Positions 57,152-64,000 of a stretch of DNA of 64,000 bases are shown piece by piece. How positions within the stretch are numbered: the stretch's first letter is position 1; each line of letters begins with the position of its first letter. The translations under genes and the position numbers were made by a program. The notes under the pieces are model-generated. The model did not search any database. It was given only the letters and a program-made list of their open reading frames with translations, and was not told where the DNA came from. The DNA is from Nomia melanderi (Eukaryota > Arthropoda > Insecta > Hymenoptera > Halictidae), in assembly GCF_051020985.1 (NCBI RefSeq), contig NC_135010.1:13390001-13454000 (forward strand), written 5' to 3'.

Positions 57152-58433
57152 CTCGACTGGATTGCCGTGTGGGTTGCCCGGTAACCGCGTCGTTAATCAG
57201 CCGTTCGCTCCGAACATCCGCGGAAAATTTCCCGTCGTTCTAGCCGGGCACCCTCTTCACCCGCCGCGAACAAACGCCGCCGATTTACGTCCCGAACAGC
57301 GGCAGGACTCTCCTCCACCCTCCGGTGATTGATAAATCGTCCTCCATTCGAGATTCGGTGGACGAGCGGGAAACTTTTACGAGTTTCCCGGAGAAAAGCT
57401 GGAAGAGGTCTCCCGAGGTCACCTCGCGCGATCCTCGGGAACGAGTTAAGTTTTCGAGCAATGGGAGCGTAAAATTAGCGGAATCGAGCTCCACGGTGGT
57501 AAATCTTGCGACAGAGTTGACCCCGCAGAGGTTGATCGCATTCGAGTCGGGCTAGAGGCTAACGCTGGAGTTTGGTAAACCGCTACGTCATCGAGTACGG
57601 TTCAAGCTTTAGCGTTTTAGGTGTATGCGCAACGCTTCGAAGATTTGCTTCTACGATTCATCGCGCTTAATAAAATTCTATCAATCCATCAGGAATTTTC
57701 TTTCTCCGATCCAATCTCTATGGCGCTTGCATCGATTATTCGCAATTACTTCGCTCGACACGATCTCGTTAATCGTTTCTCTCGCGTCGAGCGACTTCGA
57801 TCGACGGTATTAGCGAAAGGGCTAAAGTTTCGAGGACAACGGCGGCGATGTAGCCATCGTTTCCCGTTCGACGAAAGCCGAGGCAGGTCGCCAGGTGCGA
57901 GTCACGCCGCGGAAACGAACGAGCGGCCGTGTTAACCGTCCGTGTAACCGGCGTAACGCGGCGGGGAGGATCGCGCGTGACCGATACATATTTCGGAGCG
58001 CGACGGGCTAATTAGTTGACAGCGAGCGCAAAAACGGCCGCGCCGGAGAAGATGAGAGCGCAGATAGACAATATCCGAGCAGGTGAACACGGGCTGGTCT
58101 CGGCTCGAGCCTCGACCTTGCGTTTCGACGATGCGACGCTCCTCCTCGAGCGTTCGGCTCGCTGTCCGCGCGCATAATTGGGCCAGCCGAGTCGTAGACG
58201 ACACGGTAACGGTACGGCGAATCGGATCGAAGGGTAACCCGACGGCGAAGGCCATCCTCCAGGTATACAAAGATCGTCGTGAAACTCGCGCGCCACGGTT
58301 TAGCGTATCTCGAACCGGTTACATTTTTTCCCGTATCGCGGGACGACCGATACCAGCCGACGATTACATTTTTCTGGTCCGATCTCGAACTCGACGCGCG
58401 GACCAGATTAGGGAGACGGCGACGATTCTTTAT

Positions 58434-58510
58434 AGAAAAAGAAAAAGAGAAAGAGATAGACGAAGCGGAAGGGAGAGAGAGAGGGAAAGAGAGAGAAAGA
58501 GAGAAAGAGG
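58434..58510 (+). repeat. GA/GAAA purine tract
   Basis: About 77 bases almost entirely of purines, mixing GAAA, GA and GGA units. In frame it reads Lys/Arg/Glu runs, which explains the open frames there. Confidence 0.9.
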
Positions 58511-60778
58511 CAGCTATTTAAAACGGAGCACCACTCGCCCGTACAACGGATCATGCTAATGCTCGCGAGACCCGTATTTTGTAAGTCGCGGACCTTTGCC
58601 CGGCGCGCACAAAATACCGCATAAATTTCAACGACACTCTTTTTACGACGCCGGAACGGGTTCAGCTCGTAGGAAATCTCGACGGCCGAGTGAACGTCGG
58701 CCGGCTGTCGCGTATCGCGTACGGCTCCTCCGACACCTGTGTTCCCCGGTAACTCACCTATCAGCCACGCACACGCGTTCGAATATCGCGAGCGAGCCGT
58801 TCACTTTGGCCGCGTCGCGATCTAACCGAGAGTTGTAAACGGGTCGGTCGATCGATCGACCGATCGTTCGCTGAAGCCGTCGAGATGAGAGGCTAGGAAA
58901 ATTCGGACGAGAGAGGGTGTTTCCACAGTTTCCGGGAAACGTTTCCTCTCGCCAGATGCTGCGGCAGCGTCACGTGTCGCGCCTCGACGGCACAGCCTTG
59001 GCATAGGCAGAGCACGCGAGCAACTTTGAGATCTGAAACGTTCGGAGATACGTAATTACGTTGCTAATAAGTATAGCTTACTCCCGAGGCTCGTATCCTT
59101 CAATACGATTGCTACTATTAGGTGTAACGTTAGCTGCCGCGCGTAATTTCTACCGTTCGAGCATCGAATATCTGTTAACCAGCAACCGATTATTACACCG
59201 CCGTTCGGAATACCATTAACGCGTCGTTCGATAAGCGCGATCCTCTTATCTTCGTTCCCGCTTGGGGGGCAGGCAGCAGCCCACTGCGTCGCGTCGCGTA
59301 GCTCGCGGATCGATCTCGATTGTTCGTCGGAACCTTTCCGGCCGAGAACCGCTCGGGATCTCGGCGACGGGCAGCCGGTGATCGATGGACGCGAAAACCG
59401 TGATCGCGATGCATGTTTAAAGCCGTCGTTTTCCCATCGCGCGGAATTTTACGTGGCGATCGCCGCCGCGACAAGACGCGCGGCGTACTATTTCCAGCCA
59501 CGGGAAGTGGCCGACGGGCGCGGAGGGGACGAGGATATGCAGATCGTATGGTAATCGTGGCGCGACGAGTGCAACCTGCGTCGCGTAGCGTTGCACTTCG
59601 ACGACCGACTGAAAAAATCCGCGGAGAACGAAAGAACACGGGGGCTGAGGCAGGGGGGAAGAGGGAATCGAAGTGGTCCGCGCGATCACGGCCGGCGGGG
59701 ACGGAAATTTTCGGGATCGACGGGTCGAATCCGCGGTATCGCGTTCGCGGCGGCGGCGGCGGAACGCGGGAGGTACTCGCGGCAAAAAACGCATTTGCAC
59801 CCAGCCCCGCATCGGACGTTTTCGATCGTCGACTCGCGCGGATCGTAATCTTGTTATCCGACCACGAAGACATAATTTATAGTAGTGTTTTTTTGCCAGC
59901 GTGTTTACCGCCGCGGCGACCTCGCCTTTGTCGCCTGTCCGAGCAAAGTTGAACGAGCTTCATGGATCGGCACGCGAAAAACGCGAACTCTGCTCGCCGC
60001 TCCGCGCCTTCGATTGGATAATCGCGTCGACAGCCGCGCGGCGCGGATTACCGGGCGACGGGTCGGCCGATAAATTCCGATAAAATCGTAACGACGGAGC
60101 CAGGGATCCCCGGAGAATTGAGATTGAGACGGGACGCGCGCGGATTTTCGCGCGAGACGGGCTGCTCCGTTCCTCGCGGAACGTTACGCGGGGGAACTGG
60201 TTTGCTTACGTTGGCGTTCGCTGCCGGTTGAAAGGACGAGCAGGACGAAAAAAACGACGCTTTACGAAACGGGAAGGGCAGGTCGTGTCACATACCGGAT
60301 TTTCCGGTATATCTAGACGTAACTAAGCGCGGCCGAGCGCGGCGAGGGGGACAGATACGAGCGGCAGGAAGCGGCGCGGGTAGCCGCGCGCGCATACGTG
60401 CTCGTGACTTTTCGCGATACGCGTTTTGAATTAAACGACGCTCGTCCTCGCGCGATTTCGCCCGCGGTTGCGGCTCCGAGGGCAAGTGTCAACGGACACG
60501 GCGTCGACCTCGCGGCGGACCGGCTCGTTTTACTCGCCGCTGGCACGTCGTCTTCCTATCCGCTCGACGAACAGCACTGTCCCGGAACCGTCCTAGCCGT
60601 TAGGCTCACCGAAATCCCGTTCGCGTTTACGACGACGACGACGATCGCCGGATTATCGGCAGATCAGCGCGGTGGCCATTAGGACGAAGCGAAAAATCAT
60701 TCGCGGTAATGTCCGTAATATATTATTGGCCAACGGACCGCCGCGGAAAATTACTTTGTGACCCTCTCGAGGCGACAG

Positions 60779-60798
60779 CGAAAGCGTTAACGCGTTCG
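60779..60798. other. 20-bp near-palindrome centred on GTTAAC
   Basis: CGAAAGCGTTAACGCGTTCG: the central ten bases GCGTTAACGC are a perfect palindrome, and the outer CGAA/TTCG match beyond one mismatched position on each side. Confidence 0.65.
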
Positions 60799-61439
60799 GC
60801 GCCGACTGTACGGGCGCACGGTAGCGGCCGCGGATCCAGTACACGCAACGATTCCATCGGATCGTTTCGATTAACGAACGATTATAGCGGACCATAAATA
60901 AAGCGGCAACTCGCGAGTGCAGCGCCGCGGTTACGTGATCGGCGTCACGTGCAAATTGCGCATCGAGATACAAGCTCGATTAAATAATGAATTTTCTCGG
61001 AAAGAAAAACGGTAAAAACGAAACGAGGCGATCGAGCGAGCGCGCGCGCCGCTAGGAGCTTTCAAGATCGGCGACTCGCCGGTCCGAGGCGTCGGCGGTG
61101 CACGCTCGCGCCGAGGCGTTGCAGGTCACCCGCACTTTCGTTCTTAGTTCAGCGAGTGTGCATCATGCTTTCTTGCTTTATGGGTCAGATTCGCGGGTCC
61201 AAATCGCGATCTCTCGGTCCAATTAGAACTATCGGCCAGAGATACATTGTCCCCGTTCTACTTGCGTGGACGCGTTCGATTCGCGCGGGTGCGAACCGCG
61301 GGCCGGGATCCTCTTCGGCTTACATCCGTCCGGTCCCCGTTTTTCTCGCGGACGTTTTCGTTTTGAGGAGAGGCGCGCGCGCACACGACAGTCGTTCGAG
61401 CGTCGTTCTCGCCGGCGCAAGGCCGCGACCAGTGGCTAG

Positions 61440-61620
61440 GGCTTAATCGACTTGGGATTAATTATTTATGAGGCGTGTTTCATTCATTCATTAAACCACG
61501 GTCCCGAGATCATTATAAAGTGATAATGTCTTAATTAACGACGGTTAATGAATCCCTATCGCGAGATCATTCGGCTTTATAATGCGAGCGTCCCGCCGGC
61601 CTCTAAACGGCGTATTAACC
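61440..61620. promoter_or_regulatory. A+T-rich island with homeodomain cores and dyad
   Basis: The island carries TTAATTATTTATGAGG, a CATTCATTCATTAA run, the perfect dyad CATTAT (61511-61516) / ATAATG (61523-61528) with a 6-bp spacer, and TTAATTAA at about 61531. TTTATG resembles Abd-B/Cad-type Hox cores. It sits in the A+T-richer zone that continues to 62.9 kb. Enhancer status is inferred. Confidence 0.3.
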
Positions 61621-62163
61621 CACGGTTAATAAACGAACCGAAGAAGCACGTGCTGCTCCCGGGATCGCCGGCTACGGGTTACATACGACCGGGACCCGCA
61701 TATTTCCTGAACGAGCTCTTCGTGGTTAACGCGTTCACCTCCGGGTACCAATCGCGCAATCTCCGCCAACCTGTCCGCCTTCTTTACTCCGCGAACTTCT
61801 CTTATTTTCGTGCCGGCTGGGCGTCGCAGGACCTTGGACTCCCCTCCCCCTCCCCGCCCGCCCGGCCGTTTCGCGATCCTCTTTTTCTCGTTTTCAAAAT
61901 CGCGCAGAATTTTTCTCGGTGGAACGTCGCTCGCTTAACGCGCCCGGGAAAGCAGGTTCGTAAACAAATTCGTCGCCGGAGTCAAAGGAAAGCGAGGATC
62001 GCCGCGGCGAGTCGACGTAATAACCGGACAGGATGATTCTCGTTATTTAAATCGCGGCGAACCTCGCCTGGGACGTGTCGGTTGCGTACGCTCCGCGGAG
62101 AAACCAGTCGCCCGACTAAAATGGTATCGCGGCGCACTTCATTAATTACTCCAGCTTCTTCGC

Positions 62164-62191
62164 GAGCGAGCGAGCGAGCGAGCGAGCGAGC
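62164..62191. repeat. (GAGC)7 tetramer repeat
   Basis: Seven perfect GAGC units. Shorter arrays of the same unit lie at 31858-31885 and 38458-38476. Confidence 0.95.
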
Positions 62192-62720
62192 AACCGAACG
62201 GTATTAGTTATTTCGACGTGCTAGATCCGTGTTTATACGAAGCTCGCGGCCCACTCGACCGATAATTAATAGCGGCGGACGGGAATGAAATCATCGTAAC
62301 GCGCCGTGACTGATTGCGTTAGGGTTCCCAGGTATCAAGCCGTTGCCGGTCGAAGCCACCGGGTTGAACGCGAAGATTAATATTGGCCGCTCGCGATTCG
62401 CGGGACGCGTCGTGTACAGGCTAATTGCTGCCTATTGGATAATTAATAGAAAAGATCGGACGGAGGATCGGGTGAATCGCGGTAGGATCGCGGTGCGTAT
62501 CGGAAAGCCTGGCACCGCGCGGTTTAATTGAGAGCGAACAGGCCGCGCGGATCGCGGGATCGTAAACCCGGGAGAGCTCGAAATCACTTCGAACAACTTT
62601 ATCGTGAAAGTAAAAGGTAATCTTTGACAGGTAATCGTCGGACCGCGTAACCGGCTCGTGCGAGGGAAGAGGGGAATAAAAAAAGGACAGGCTCGAAAGT
62701 ATAATCTGAAAGCGAAGGTG

Positions 62721-62730
62721 TATAAATAGG
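62721..62730 (+). promoter_or_regulatory. consensus TATA box
   Basis: TATAAATAGG is an exact match to the strong TATA consensus. The expected start would lie near 62750, where GATCGGTAG does not match the insect initiator well. Downstream, the first ATG at about 62846 opens only a 7-codon frame (MYGLMYN). If real, the transcript may be noncoding or spliced further right. Confidence 0.35.
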
Positions 62731-64000
62731 GGCCGATCCACGCGAGGGATCGGTAGCCCGAGATTCGCCCTCGAGACGAAATCGTCTTGCTCCGTCTCTC
62801 CGGCGGCCCGCCTCTCTGCCCGTCTCCCTCGCCGATAATTCTATTATGTACGGTTTAATGTACAATTAACCGATCACTTAGGGCCTGACGTTACGCCGAG
62901 TCACGATGTCTTATTAAGCCTCTACCACCGGGTAGTCTCTCTCGACCACGCACGGTGGCAACCGGCCGCAACAGGAGCAGCCTCAAACCGGAGCGGTCCG
63001 AGCGGAGCCGAGCCCGACTCGAATCGGCTCGACCGGACTCGACTCCGAGAGCCACTTACCTCTATTAGACTGATTCGTCCCCGCTTAACGATCTCTTTCT
63101 GCCTCGATTCACGATTTCGAGGATAAACTCGCGCCGTTCTCTTTCCTCCTCGGTGTTATTCATTGTCTCGCGCGCGAGCCGCGCGCGTCCGTTCGTCTCC
63201 GACGGCCGTCGATCCGGTCGAATCGAACGGGGCGCGCGTGATCGCGTGGCCGCGCCTTTGTTCCGTTGCCCCGTCGCGGCGATTAATTAAACAAGCTTCG
63301 ATACGGATAGCCACGGACGATCGCGAGCTTCCCGGAGCTGCGGGGCGCTCATTGTTTCGTCGCTCGGAGAAGTCCTCCGCGGAAGGGACGCACGAGCGTA
63401 ACGAGTAACTCGAGGGCGAAGCTCGCGTGAATCGGCGCGCAGGGATCGGCTAATTTAGGAGTCCATAAAATTGGCCGGTCCTTTGGTCCCTTGTCTCGAG
63501 CACCCATACCTCTTTCACGTTCGGAGCCCCACCTGAGTCGCACGACGTGTACCGTCCCTAACGGACCCACACCGATGATATTTCAGTGTTAATTGCGCCC
63601 GGTATCTACCGTTCGGTCCCGGGGCTGACTTCTAATCTCGGGTTCATTAGGAGCCCCGTCGAGCACCGAACTATTTTCAGATCGGGACACACGAATGGTG
63701 GCGGCCGGTCGCCGGTGCCGGCGCTGTTCCTCGAGCCCGAGTCCGCGGCCACGGAACAGGACGAGGAAGAAGAACGAACGAACAAGCCGATAGGGACTCT
63801 CCTGACGACGCCAGCAACGGAACGGAGGCGACCGCGGGGGGAGAGCCGGGCTGAAAGGATCAGTCGGTACGAGCGAAAACAACCGGCCGTTTCGTACGTG
63901 TGTGGAGGATTCGAGTGCGGCCCACGGCAGGTGGGGCGAGGGGGGCGAAGGACGACGGACGGGGCCGGGATATACGGCGAGCGACGAAGACGCGGAGGGC
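62730..64000. other. gene-free right end
   Basis: It contains a GACTC/GGCTC degenerate pentamer run at 63005-63055, the small minus-strand frame at 63065-63163 with its adjoining donor-like site, and an acceptor-like CTATTTTCAG ending at 63680. Frames of 97 codons or fewer cross the remainder, none recognisable. Confidence 0.45.
63065..63163 (-). CDS. possible 32-residue small ORF beside a splice donor
   Basis: ATG at 63163 opens a 32-codon frame ending in TAA at 63065. The peptide is acidic/basic and helix-prone in its first half (MNNTEEERERREF) and ends in a basic, Ser-rich tail (RGRKRSLSGDESV). A consensus donor AGAG/GTAAGTG begins 6 bases after the stop (intron from 63059, minus strand). 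This could be an upstream ORF in a first exon, or chance; another minus frame is open through the donor. I know no matching protein. Confidence 0.15.
   Translation of the reverse strand: MNNTEEERERREFILEIVNRGRKRSLSGDESV

Larger units (their letters stand above)
57151..62100. other. gene-free block
   Basis: A+T-richer patches lie at 57600-57790 (with a plus frame of 104 codons, 57621-57935, of fairly ordinary composition at its start, unrecognised) and 59030-59230. A long purine tract spans 58434-58510 and a (CGG)5 run lies at about 59748-59762. An imperfect 20-bp palindrome lies at 60779-60798. The 226-codon frame at 59193-59873 (minus) is opposed by plus frames and shows no domain. Confidence 0.5.

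Noticed and set aside
1..64000. CRISPR arrays, prophage, operons or other prokaryotic systems
   Set aside because: No direct repeats with regular unique spacers, no ribosome binding sites and no gene density were found. The DNA is eukaryotic in character.

Overview
The window reads as eukaryotic nuclear DNA, most likely from an arthropod and perhaps a hymenopteran insect. Three things point this way. No stretch shows dense, directional genes, operons or ribosome binding sites. Microsatellites and purine tracts are abundant. CpG is not depleted: line 22261-22320 is 39 of 60 G+C with 11 CpG. That CpG surplus is known from ant, bee and wasp genomes, so the order-level call is inference.

I recognise no complete gene, no conserved protein domain, no tRNA, rRNA or known microRNA, no CRISPR array and no transposase or reverse transcriptase. 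The many open frames overlap one another on both strands and are Arg/Ser/Pro-rich, as expected of G+C-rich, stop-poor noncoding DNA. The window is best described as a gene desert or the inside of a very long intron, with possible isolated exons.

The layout is a G+C-rich background broken by A+T-richer islands, at about 1.4-1.8, 2.64-2.76, 4.05-4.35, 5.4-5.5, 16.7-17.2, 19.2-19.5, 21.0-21.7, 24.9-25.1, 33.8-34.35, 52.3-52.8, 57.6-57.8, 59.0-59.2 and 61.4-62.9 kb. Line 21301-21360 is 20 of 60 G+C. The islands hold most TAATTA-type homeodomain cores, octamers, splice-like sites and short reading frames. They are the best candidates for regulatory elements or small exons. Between them lie (GA)n, (CAG)n, (CGG)n, (GAGC)n and several pentamer repeats, plus perfect palindromes and hairpins.

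The most interesting places are: a compact site cluster at 40.89-40.99 kb (full CRE, two octamers 11 bp apart, and a TAATCC core inside an inverted pair of CRE half sites); two inverted TAATCC pairs at 30.57 and 56.14 kb; a 47-nt hairpin at 9.97 kb; a CAG/CTG inverted repeat at 48.61-48.71 kb; a consensus TATA box at 62.72 kb; and possible exons at 19.27, 21.46 and 52.75 kb. All functional readings are inference from sequence alone.
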